64,000 nt of DNA, taken from Centroberyx gerrardi. Lineage: Eukaryota; Chordata; Actinopteri; Beryciformes; Berycidae. The position numbers and the translations under genes were made by a program. The DNA is taken from the NCBI RefSeq assembly GCF_048128805.1, contig NC_136008.1:16347572-16411571 (forward strand). Reading direction: 5' to 3'. The notes under the pieces are model-generated. The model was given only the letters and a program-made list of their open reading frames with translations, ran no database searches and was not told the origin of the DNA. Positions 12,260 through 24,600 of this stretch are shown piece by piece (position 1 is the first letter of the stretch; each line of letters begins with the position of its first letter).

Positions 12260-13010
12260 CTCCCAACCCATCTCAATGCAGATAGACACATTTAAGTCCT
12301 TTTTTAGATCCACCTGTTTCCTATCGTCGTAAAACACTTACAATTTAGCAAAAGTTTGGTTCTCCTGTGTTAAACGTTATTATTCCCAAAGGATCCATCT
12401 CCTGATACAATGTTTTACCTGAATTGATGTCAGTTTTTTTATTCACATTTTTAAGGCTGGTTTCTCTTATTCAGAAAAAGGACTAATTCAGTGACAATAT
12501 AAGCTTTGGTTTAGATGTATAGCGACTGTGGCCTATATCAGTGATTCGATCATTTTGAAAGATAATGTTGAATTGTGTCAAATCACATTTACCTGTGCTG
12601 CAGAACAAATGTTGGAATGTGCGTAAGCTTTGCTCCTCAGGGTGAGGGCATCATTTGTCACTAACGGCAACATATGGATGTAAATGTGATCAGGTATTGT
12701 TTGCAAGAAACAAGGAACACCAGATTAGAGGGTGAAAGTCAGGTTTTCTTGAAGATGCACCTTCGCTTGGTTTCCATTTCATTGTTACGGTCTCCGGTTT
12801 CATTGAATGAGTGGTTGTGCACTTGCTTCATTGTTAAAACACCTGTAACATCAACATTTTCCTGATAATTCTCTACTTGCAGCTATACTTTGTTTACATT
12901 ATGGTACTACAATCTACAAACTGTTACAATCTTTTTCTGTCTTAAGAGTTTGGTGATAATTATCCTGTTGACTGACTGGTTTCAAATATGCGGCAACATC
13001 CACTATGAAA
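12260..13010. other. Gap between csnk2b and epb41 3' ends
   Basis: The two genes converge here. No coding exon or clear repeat was seen. Longer csnk2b 3'UTR forms could extend into it. Confidence 0.4.
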
Positions 13011-14910
13011 CAAGTGAATGGCATTAAATATTTATTTCTTACAAAGATCTCATGGATACTTTTTCAGTTCTAAGTGAAGTGGGATTTACATAGACACAGA
13101 GCCTGCTAAAATGCAAAATTATGCATATTTTATTTTTTCATAAAAAGACAGGGATAGGTCACAAGAAAGCAATATTTTCCAATGTCTAAAATCTAGTTTT
13201 CTTCATGTGAAATTCTACGTTTTCCTTCTGGAACGGGTTGTCCTTGTTCATGTAGCTACAATACCAAACGCTTTTTCAGGTAAAAAAAAAAAAAAGGCTG
13301 CTACCAAACATGCTAAACATGCTAAAAGGGTTTTCGTATATTTTAAGCATTTCTTCTCCTACGGAAAAATACAGGATACAGCAAGTGAGAGCAATCTACT
13401 TTGTCTATGTGGTAAAAAGGCTTTACAAACTTGGTTAATAATGCAATATTTAACATTGTGACATCTTTAGTAGAAGCCTGGAAACTGGCTTGTGTTGAAA
13501 CATCACAGTACAACGAATCACATGAAACAGTTCCTACTTTACAAATAAATTACTGTATAGTAGAACATGTAAAAAAGACAAACATTGTGCCCCTATGAGA
13601 GAAAAGCCACATACACTGGGACAGCTGCCTTCACCTCTTACACATGGTTACTGTGACAGTCAAGCTTCATATTTATTGACCTCCTTGGCTGAACAAAAAT
13701 GTACATTTAAGGTAAGGATGGATATACATATTTGGACATTCCTCATACAATCATACGGAGGTCTGTAGTCTTACAAAGAATATCAAAACCTGAGATAAAC
13801 AGACCAAAGCTTGTTAAACTTTTCTTATCAACCAAATATACTCAAATCACTTACGAAGGTATCAAACAAAAAGTAGGGCAGAGGGAAGCACTCCTTTGTC
13901 GTTTTTAAATTCTGAAAAGTTTGATATAGCCTACTCGGTGGTGGATTACAAGAGGAAACGAATAAGACAATGATTCAGGGTGTCAGGCAAGACAGGTAAG
14001 GAGGTCTTTGATAGGGACCTCTCAAAATTCAGAGTAAACAACAAAATCGTAACCTACCATTCAATAAGTAGATGGACATGAATAACTTAAAAACCTCAAT
14101 TTATACAAATACTATAAAAGCATTAATTCTATAAAATAGAGAAACATTTCAAAATAGATCAATTTTCAATTCAAACTTTACAATAGTGTGTAGGCTACTA
14201 GTTCTTGGCTAGTTGGGGAAGAAAATATTTAGGATTTTGTTTTTCCTTTTACCTGAGCAGTGAACAAAGCCAAACAGCTGTCCAAATTTGAGCACAGAAT
14301 ATCTTTGTTCACATAGGTTAATGTGAGGTATGTCATTTCATTTCACAAAAAAGTCTGCTCCTCAAAAAGACAACAAGTAAACAAAAAAGGAGTTCCCTTG
14401 AATATGGTCTTATGTTCCCCTAGCAGCACCGAGGGAATAAATGCTGAAACTGAAACTTTTGTCTAAACTAGAGTGAAAACAGTGCATTTGTATAAAATTA
14501 ACAGAATGTAAAAACGTCGAATAATTTTCAAAGTAAGAACCTAGGAAAATAAAAGCGTTTAAAAGCAAATGAAAGGGAAATCACTCAACTGAAAATTCTG
14601 TTTTTTTTTTAAACAATAAAAATGTATAAACTAGGCTTTTTGAACACCAGGATGAGAAATAAGCGTTTGATCTTTTCTACCCTTCTCTACCTAGGCTAAG
14701 ATCCTCTACTAAGACTTATCTAATCAGTCATCCACTAATTTTAGGTGCAGAGGTGGATTCAAGAGATATTGTTCAGGTATGTGTGTGTGGTAGATAGAGC
14801 TGGTCACTGTGTGTGTGTGTTGGCCAGGGCCTACTGAGCGCTGCAGTCTGACGTAGAGGTGGGGGTGGGGGGGAAGGAGGGTGCTGGTAGAAATGTAGGT
14901 GGTGATTCAG
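13010..14910 (-). other. epb41: Presumed 3'UTR of epb41
   Basis: After the epb41 stop codon at 14911 about 1.9 kb of AT-rich non-coding sequence follows. Minus-strand AATAAA hexamers (plus-strand TTTATT) occur at about 13031 and 13128. The true end is not determined. Confidence 0.5.
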
Positions 14911-15697
14911 TTACATTGCTGATGCTCCGCCGTCATTCTCCTGGAAGACACACATTTGGTGTACTTGTATTAGTCTTAATATGAATTGGTAAAGACAAAA
15001 TGAGGCTTAATCCTCAATATTCTGTCCATTGCTGTTATGTGTCATGGGCAGAAGGTTATAGAGATTTATTTATCTGTACCTGGTCTTGGTCAGCTTCAGA
15101 GTCCGCAGTTATGACAATTCTCTTCTCTACACGAGACTCTGAAGATCCAGTTTTCACTACCTGATAAGAGGGAAGGGAAAAAGGGTTATCAGAGAGGTTG
15201 GAGAGGATAATAAAATAAATAGAAAGCCAGAGAGAGATTGTACTGCTGACCTTGGAGATGTGAGTGGTAGTGGTGGTGACTGTGGTGCCACTAGTGGTTT
15301 CTGAGGTAATGGTACGGGTGCTGGACAGAGTTGTGCCGTCTTTGTCCTCGTCTGTCCCGTCGACTGCCACCTGAGGAGAAGACCAAGCGAGGTTGACTCA
15401 GTAATTAGTTGAGGTGTGGCGCAGTGCTGCCTCGTGCTCAGCTTGGAGCCCCTGGCCTGGTCCTCCCAGACCTGCTTACTCTATATCTATCCCCTCCATG
15501 CAAAATGATGGCGATAGATGGGGGTTGTCCATAGCTAAGACAGATCTGGGCTGAGCAGGCGGCGGAGCCCCTACCTTTGAAGACTCATAGGTGATGGTCT
15601 TGGTCGGGACGATAGGGACCTCTGTGGTGGAGATGTCACTGGATAGGGAGTTGGAGACAGCTGTGATGGTGACTGTCTGGGTCTGCACCAGAGGGGG
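14911..15697 (-). other. epb41: epb41 C-terminal domain exons, with short replacement tail
   Basis: 15697-15575 ([18 protein letters not shown]...[12 protein letters not shown]), 15370-15251 ([20 protein letters not shown]), 15160-15080 ([20 protein letters not shown]) and 14940-14911 (ENDGGASAM then TAA). The first three match the 4.1 CTD that binds NuMA and FKBP13-type partners. In mammalian 4.1 proteins the DHDQ junction is followed by about 22 conserved residues (AIKEAKEQHPDMSVTKVV...). Here a 10-codon exon replaces them, and I saw no conserved version in the sequence down to 13000. Confidence 0.85.
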
Positions 15698-18600
15698 CTG
15701 TGGATGGGAGCATAGCCCCATGAGTGGCTGTGACCAGACACCTCACACCTCTCACAGCAACCATTTTATTTCACACCATGCATTCCCTTATAAGCCATTG
15801 CCTGTGTAAATCAACTCTTACCACAACAGTCGAGTTACTTATTAACTGTTACCATTATTGGGATCAATAATGCTTCCCACCACCAGCTATTATGAAAGGA
15901 AAAGGGAAGCAGAAAATCCCCAAGCCATAAGTGGATTGGATAGAGGATGAAAGTCATGTCAATGTGTCAGAAACAACACTGAGTAGAGAAGAATGTACTA
16001 GTGCTATGGCAACCCGTCACCATAGTTGAGAACTTATCACACCACTATGCAACACCTCTGCAGCATACTGTTACATTCAAACATGCTGATGATGAACATA
16101 ATCCATGCCGCCCACACATAATTCAACTACCTTTACAGATTCAAAGATTAGACGTAGCTTTGTTTTGCTAGTCCTAATGATGCTGCAGAGGGGTGAGCAA
16201 GTGTGCCAGCCACGGAGTCATACAGAGGCCAAGCAGAGACAGAGAATCAGCATCAGCATCACCCTGAGGTGGGGGGTGGGCTACCTGGAAGCAGCGTATG
16301 ACATGGGGACCACCGCTCACGAAATAGGAGGCTGGGGAAGATCCAACTATCCTCCCAGAGTACTCCAACCCAGGATATGAAGCTTCTTCCTCCTGCTCCT
16401 CCTTCAACTGGGTCTCATCTATAGCCGTACTGGACAGGCGGTGGGAGGGAGGCAGCTTTGCCATCTCCACCTCTACGATAGGCACCAAGGAGGTCTCAGA
16501 AACTACACCCTCTTCCTGATCACACGGCTCTGCCACATCAGGGGCATCATGGGCTTCAACACTATCAGGCTCGCTCTTTCGGCTCGCAGTGGGGCTGGGT
16601 ACGCCTGAGAAGCCCAAATTGCTGCTGGTTTCCTCATGTGCAGCCTTAGTGTCTGAACCGTCCCGTGTGGGACTAATGCACAAACTCTAAAAAAGACATA
16701 ACATAGTCACTGTATGATAATGGATAGGTGAAATGTTACTACTGACATAATATGTACAGTAATATGCATTTACATAAATTTTTTATTATGTATGCATATG
16801 AGTTAAATATATATGCGTTTATGTATATAGTATGTATGTATACTTAGTATCCACTTATTAGGTACACCTCCCCATTTACGTAAACAGATCACTCCTCCAG
16901 ATAGTGACCCAGGATTGGTGTGATAAACAAAAAAACGTCGCAGTCCAGTGGCTGAAAGGTGGACCACAAGTATGTAAACACCATGAATCCATGGATCCAT
17001 CCTGCATAGTGTCAACGATAAAGGCAGGTGGTGCTCTAATGGTGTGGGGAATGTTTTTTGGCTGCACATTAGGCAACTTATTACCAATTCAACACAACAA
17101 TTTGAAAGCTACACCAGGTGTTTGAATGCCACACCAGGTGCATCCCTTCATGGCCACAGTCTCCCCTTTTTTAAATTGGTACTTCCAGCAGGATAATGTG
17201 GCATGTCACAAATACATTGTCTGAAGATGGTGACTTTACTTTCCTGCAGCGGCCAGCACAGTCCCCAGATCTCAACCCAATAGAACACCTGAGGTGGATC
17301 GGCATGTTCGCGGCATGAATGTGCCACTGAAAAATCTGCTGAAACTATGTGACACTTTCAAGTCAGCATGGACTGTTTCCAGCACCTTGTTCAGACTGTC
17401 CTGGAGGCAAAAGGGGGTACTACACCTAGATGTACCTAATTAAGTAGATACTGAGTGTGTAGTGCTTGCATATATTTCAGGTATGTACAAGCATGAATGC
17501 CATGCATATGTGTCAGAATGGAATGTTTTTTTTTGGTCTGGATTTTTTTCAAGAGGGAGGGATTGCAAACATGTTGTGCCATTTACACCACTCAGTAGTT
17601 AGCCTTTCATTAATACATAATAAAGATCGCTTCAATGAAACATCTGAAATCTAAATAACAAAATCCAGGCTCCATGAAGGGAACAAACAATCATATGTAC
17701 TGTATATGGAATGCCTTTTATTCTTTTGGTCAAAACTGATTGTCAAAAAGTCATGCATCACGAATCTCTTGCAATTGCTACATAATGCCTTGCCAAATAC
17801 TGGTGAAGGACAAAGGTTAATATGTATTACTATTAAGCTGCCTCAAGGTCTCCGAAAATACTATGTACTGTGACAAAGAATATTGAAAAATTACCCAGTA
17901 ACCAGACTTTATGGAAAAAGATGTCATGTCTTTGATTGCTGTTTTCATGTGCTGAATTCATGTGGTTTCAGGGTCACATGTATATATAAAAAAAACATCA
18001 CAGTGTCACCGATCAGCTAATCCTAAAACAATGTCCTAAGACAACTGACGGCATAAATTTACCTTGAAATGTGTATAAAAGCAGGCTCTAAGTGATATAG
18101 ACAGACATGAAAAAATCTCTAGATAAAAGCCATGTGTGAAGAAATATTGGTAGATGTATCAATGAATAGTCCAACAGACATCACAGAAAATGCGAAAGAG
18201 AAGTGGTTTCATTGTTATTTCCAGTCTTAACCAGTCTTTGGAGAACAGGTCTGTTTCTGGCTGGAGAAACCAAGGACATTTTGCAGTGAAAAGCACAGAG
18301 GAAGTGAAGGTCTAGTTCCACAGAGGCCAGAAAAAAAAACGGGCAGCTTCTCAAGTAGAGCAGAGGAGGATGAGAAAGGAAGGATGTGACAGTGATGTGT
18401 CGCAGAGGAGGCGGAGGAAGGAGAGGAGGAGAAGAGGAAGCTAGAGGTTGATGGGTAGATGACTGGGTGCGGTCTCCACGGCTCACACTCACACCTGTGT
18501 GGGACTTCCGCAGGGTCAGGACGGCCCCTCAGCTGCGTTTGGAGTAGAAGTCTAGGAGGGGGCCGCGCGGGAGGCGGATGACAAACTGAGGGGGGAGGGG

Positions 18601-21600
18601 GAGGAGGGAAGAGAGATGAGAAGGAGGAATTTTGAAATGTCTGCAATGACCGGGAGCGGACTGAAGTTGTAAAAGCCTGAGTTGGGCAATAACAAATTTC
18701 TAAAACTCTTAGTCAGATTTCAGTAGTATGGCTTAAGTGTAACAGAGTCTAGTGTTACTAGCACATGCATTTTAACATGCATTTTTTCCTACAACCCTTG
18801 GTATATTCACTTCACACTTCAGGCTTCGAAAAGGCAGAAAGTCATCCACACTTGTACCTTATTTAAACAAGGGGTGCATTTTGTTTTCCCACAGTTTTTA
18901 AATTGGAAATATCTCAGCTATAGTCAACTGTAAGAGTCAGTACAGCCAGCATGATCTTGGTTTCTTGCCAGTCATATTCACTCTGAAGCTTAAGCAGTAT
19001 GACAAATTGGTTGGTAAATAATTTGAGCTCAAACAGTGACACTTTGTGTCCATGCCACTCAGCAAGAGACATTTGACCAGTGTCAAATAGTTGATCAGTG
19101 ATCGCTCAAATCAAACAGGATGTACTCCAATCAGAACAAAATTAATTCAATTGATTTCAGTACAACTCTAAGGTGCCTTGATGATATACTGTACTTGGAG
19201 ACAATCTGAAAGTGTAAAACTGGTTTCTGTGGGGGTTGTGATTCTAGTCTAGCCATTGAAAAGGTGTCATGTAATCATTACAACATTAACGCCAGTAATG
19301 ATATAATTATACTAGAATTAGAATTGTTCTAGAATCCTGTAATAATTACATGTGTTAGTGTCAATATAGGAAGAGCAGTGTACAGAGCTGACTGAGATAG
19401 TTGTGATACAACTGTGAACGAGGCCTTGTCTCTATGCAGAGAAACAAACCAATGCTTGGAGAAAGCGAGCAGCTTAAGAGTAAAAGCAGCGGGAAAAGAA
19501 AGAGTACAAAGCAAAGAGCATGGAAAGTAGGAGGGAAAAAGCAATGAGGGAGGGAGAGGAGAGGAAGACCGGTGAAATCCACACTCTGCTCAGAGTGAAA
19601 ACGTGCAAAAAGTCAGGAGAGTGGTCTTCACTGGGTCATGCAGTAACCTTTCCATGTCAGGTCTGTTGGTCATGCAATGCATGTAAGGACAAGTCTGGGC
19701 TCAGAGGCATCCTGTGGGTCTAAGATGAACCAACTGGGTGCAGAGAGTGGAGAGCCTGTTCCAAAGACATCTCATCCAAATCACTCTCCAAAGTGAAAAG
19801 ACAGACACTATTCAACAAGTCCAACTGCATTCTTCATACACATGCATGTGTTGCATACCACATGCCGTTACCTTGAATAGGTCTGCACATGCATACAAAA
19901 TCTAATATGCGCAAAATAGCAGAGCACCAAGAATGACAACTGGAAGAGTCTGATCCCCTCTAAAATCTTATTAATTTCTTCAATTTGCATCTTCATCATC
20001 AAAAGAATCAGATCTTATGGGGTGTTACAAAACTGTCCTCAAGGTTCAAGATGACATAGGATTTAAAACTCCAAAATCTTGCTCAAACATGAGACATTAG
20101 TTACAATTTCAGGTTCTTCAGTCCCGTCACAAATGCATGCAGATTGCTCACACTGCAATGCCACATAAACTAAGTGCAGCGATGGTTTCCAATCCAATCC
20201 AATCATCTAAGCAGATGTACAGCCAAAATGGAAAACACAAGATGAGATGAGGTATATAAAAAATCCATTTCAACTATGTCAGCTCAGGAATTAATAAACT
20301 TTATGAGTTATTTGGATTTTTTAAAAATATTTCAATTAAATTGAATCTGTTGTATATTTTACTCCATTTCCTGAACTGACTTAGGATGAAGATATAGGGA
20401 TTTGGTGTCAAGTGGCTGGTGTGGGACACTTACCCCATCTGCACTGGGCAGAGGCTGACCATTGATACCCAGGGTGCGGAATGGAGAGTGTGTGGACAGG
20501 CGCTTGTCCCACTCACTAGGCTTGGTCTCCGGGAGGGCTTCCATGAAGTTCCTCTTCAGCTCACTGATACTGGCATGATGCTTGAGCAGATCCTCCTGAG
20601 GCTTATCGAACTCCTTTACAGAGGAAAGGAGAGAGGAGAGAGAGAGAGTTGGGGGTAGGGTGCAAGGGAGGGGAGGGCGCCCAGTAATTTGAGCAAGGAG
20701 ACATATGGAGCAAAAAGGCCATAAGGGGAGGAAAGATAAAAGGTGAGGGTGAGGGGAGATCCATAGATAGATAGTGGAGGTTGGATGGGGAGGGAAAGGG
20801 AAGTTTAAGGAGATGTTTGTGGTTGGGAGAGAGGGAGAGTAACAAATAGAAGAGAATAAAGAAAGGTGAGATAGAAAAAAAACACGTCAGACCATGGAGC
20901 TTTTCTGCTGCAGTCATAAAATTTGTGTTGATTTATAGCTGATTAAATAAATTATTTAATCAAAGCAGAAGCAGGGTTACTTGGTGCTTTTCTAGACCTC
21001 TGAAAGGTGATGTTATTTACAACGGGCCAGAGCTCAATTGTTCTGGATAGGTTCTGGATAGATTATCATACTGTAGGTTCTCAAAGGATTATCAGCGAAG
21101 CAAATTGGCAAATTAACTCTGGTTGTTGAATCATGAGACCAAACACAGATTCACAAGAGAGAGGACACAGATTCATGAGGAGTCAATGCCATGATTTACA
21201 AAAGTTGATTATTACAGATTATTTTGAGTTCTGGATGGGTAGGGGCTATAAAGTATTACACAGCAAAGCGTTAATGGGTGTATTTCATAGCATTAGGCTA
21301 ACATTAAAAAAACGTGTTGAAAACAGGTTGCAAATCAAACAGCAGCGAGGTAATGTTAGCAGACATGGTGCAAGTTGTCAAAGATGCAGGCCCAGTATGG
21401 ATGGAGACCTTTCTGGTTTGATGGGAATGACAAAAGCAACAACAGAAGCACTGATGTGTTTGGCAACACTTAACACCAAGTTGTTCTTTGTGGACTTAAA
21501 TTAGTAGAGAGCATGGTATTTACACACATACTGAAATGCACGCTCTCAAAGTTATGCTGAATAGAAGTGCAACTGCTTAAATAACGACTGAAGTAATCAC

Positions 21601-24600
21601 AACTTACTATAGTGCTAAAGAGCAACTTCATGCTAAGTGTTTATCAAAATTTCATTAATTTCATACATAACAGCAAAGATGTATGACTGGGCAGAATTGT
21701 TTACATTTACATCCCTACAGTCAAAAGCTTTACTTTGTAGAACTGCAGAGAAAGTTTAATGCACTACAGCCAAGTAAGACAATGAGAAGGAACGAAGATG
21801 GAGAGGGCAGAGCAAAAGCAGGAACAGGAGAATACTGATGATCTGGAAAAACTAAATCATTGATTAAAAATGGAGCTGTTCGTGAATCCTGAGTAGAAAG
21901 GGAAAACCACCTGGAAAAGTTAGCTGAGATAACACTTTAGCTTATCCACCACATAACTGGGCTGATCATTAGGGACACTTTTACAGATGAGGTACAGCAT
22001 CCTCAGGTTTGTGTATATCTGTGCAAGTAAAGGGACCCTGATCCTAATCAATACTTATTTGTTATAGGCTCAACAGCACTCTCCTGAAACAAGTGATTGG
22101 GTTAGAGTTATATTGCCACACAAAAAGAAAACACAAAAAAAAACATCATCAAAGAAATCTACACAGCCAATCAATTATGCTGATGCAAAAACTGTGAATC
22201 ATGCCACATGCAAGCGTGATAATGAACAGCAGCCAGTGAGCCAAAGAGCAAGAAAATACAGCTAGAGACTGAAATCTCCAGAAGGGATACAAACCTCCAA
22301 CATTAAAAGGCTATGTCTGATATAAATTGAGTCACCCTCAATTTTCTTAGCTCTTTTCTGTGAAAAATGAAAGAACAAAAAAAGTGTGGGTTTGTTTTAG
22401 TTTCCTTGTGTGACAGCAGCAAACGGCCACACCTTGGACATGCATTGCTACTCTGTTCACTAAAGTGCTAATACAGTAGACAAGAGGAGTGGAGAAGAGT
22501 CTGCATGCAATATAGTTTGGGGCCAAGTGACCACAGGGACCAAAGACGACACATAACCCCAGGTACGCTAACAAAGCAGGGAACCTGGGGCTCTAGAAGA
22601 TTTCTATTTTTAAAATGAGGGAGAAATAAGAGGTGGTAGCGTGACAGAAACGCGATAAAACAGTAGTTATCATGCCCCTTTTTAGTACGATGCATTTAAT
22701 CCATCATCATGCATGTGCATTCCAGGGTTTACTACAACAGCAAGCAATGAGAAGACATTAATGCCCTGTAAACTTATACTTTTCTCATTTGTTTCTAATA
22801 CAAAACAACAATTACAGTTATAGACTGCTCACATAGTCTATCCATTCTCACATTTGTACCCATTAAAATATATCTGGATTGAACCTGATGTGGATGTCAT
22901 TAAAGACCTAGCGGTATGGGAGCACAACATGAGGAGAGGGTGAGATTAGTCTGTTGGATGAGAGGCTCGGTGTTATCAGAATGGGGGTGGAGAGATGACT
23001 ATGGAAACACGCCTGAAATACCAGACGAAGAATCTGACCTTGCGCATTCGCACCACCTCCGTGCTCGTCTCCTCAGACTGGTGTTACCCCAGGGAGGAGA
23101 GAGAAGCACACATGTTAGCATCCTCTGCTCGTTGGCTTCAACATTCACAGTTTAGCCATAGTGGAAACCAGTGCACTGAGTGGCGACATGCATGAGGCCA
23201 GTGTCTGACACCAACCTGAAGCTTAATGTCCCCATTGACGGTGGGTATCAGCGTAGAGGCTACTTCGCTCTGGTCCCTCCCCACTGCTGGCTACAGCAGC
23301 AAGAGAGACACAGAATGAAGTGTTTACATTCGAAGAGTTTCCATTAACTATAATCAAAATGCTCATGCGATCAGTAAGAGGACGCATGAATTAACTGACA
23401 ATTCTATTGCACTGGCACCAGCTGTCCTAATAGGCAGAGAAGGTCTACACATATATGATGCTACCCTTTTCTTGAACATCTAATTTTACACTTTCACTGA
23501 AATTATGTGACAAAATAGTCTGTTTCAGATAGTGATTAGAGAGCTTCAATACCTTGACCTCAGCCACACCCTCGGTTTTTGAGGGCTCCACAGCTTCTAT
23601 AGTGACCTCCAGCTTCCTTTCCTCCTGGCGGCTGGTCTTGATAGGAGTGGAGGTCTGGGGCTGGTCCAGGGCCATGGGGATCCCTGCCTCTGCCAGGGCA
23701 GCCTGGGAGAAGACGGGGGCACTGACCGGACGGGTGCCCCTGTGTGTGCCCACCACTGGACAAAACACAGATAAAATGGAAGTGTGAATGAAAGGCAGTG
23801 TACTTCAGCACAGTTGGTAGGGTGAGATAGTATGCACATTTGAGATCACTCACGAAAGCATAAATGCAAACAGCCACACCATACTTACAGTCAGTCTCAA
23901 GCCTTGATGTGATCATATAAGTGCACCGACTGCAGGAGTATACTATACCTTCATTGCTTAGTTCATTCTGATCTAAAATGAGCAGCACGCGGCAAAACTT
24001 GATGTGAGCCGGAAGCGAATATCCACAATGTGGAATGAGAGCAAAAGCGTGGTTATTTGTTCTTGCTACCATCCAATGATGGATGCAAAGGCAGATGTTG
24101 TTAGACTGGATTGAGATGTTGAAATGTTGAGATAAAGAAAGCGCAATTTCTTCAGTATGCAAAAGCATGATGAGAGATCCATGAACAATGCTGAACATGC
24201 ATTCCCATCTCCGGACACATCCTCTTCTGAAGAGAAGTCAGGGTATATTACAATAAGGCGGCAAGGTTTTGACTTGATGTTAGTACGGTTTCCATGGAGC
24301 CAAAAAAAGCATGACCATGTGTTAGCTTGTTCATCTGAAAGAAAAGACAAACCAGAACAGGCGAAAATACCTGACTCCTTGAGGTCAACATCGAGCAGAA
24401 CAAACCAATCATCGTCTCTATGTGTTGGTGGATGTCTCTCCTCCAGGATTCTCTTCTCAAACAGCGGTCTCCTCTCTGGCATAGCAATCCTTGTTTTGGC
24501 CTGAATGGGTGGAACTTTGACCGCAGGTCTTACTTCTGGGTAGAACTGGATGCGCTCATGGACAGCAACTAACAGAAATACACAACCATTCTCAAGTGAT

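Noticed and set aside
18181-18646. Pro/Ser/Leu-rich minus-strand frames of 103 and 139 codons
   Set aside because: Composition follows a purine-rich intron strand; no homology or shared splice phase apart from the small candidate exon listed.
20603-20917. 104-codon minus frame beside the SAB exon
   Set aside because: Lies in a GGGAGA-rich intron and starts beyond the exon acceptor; low-complexity frame.
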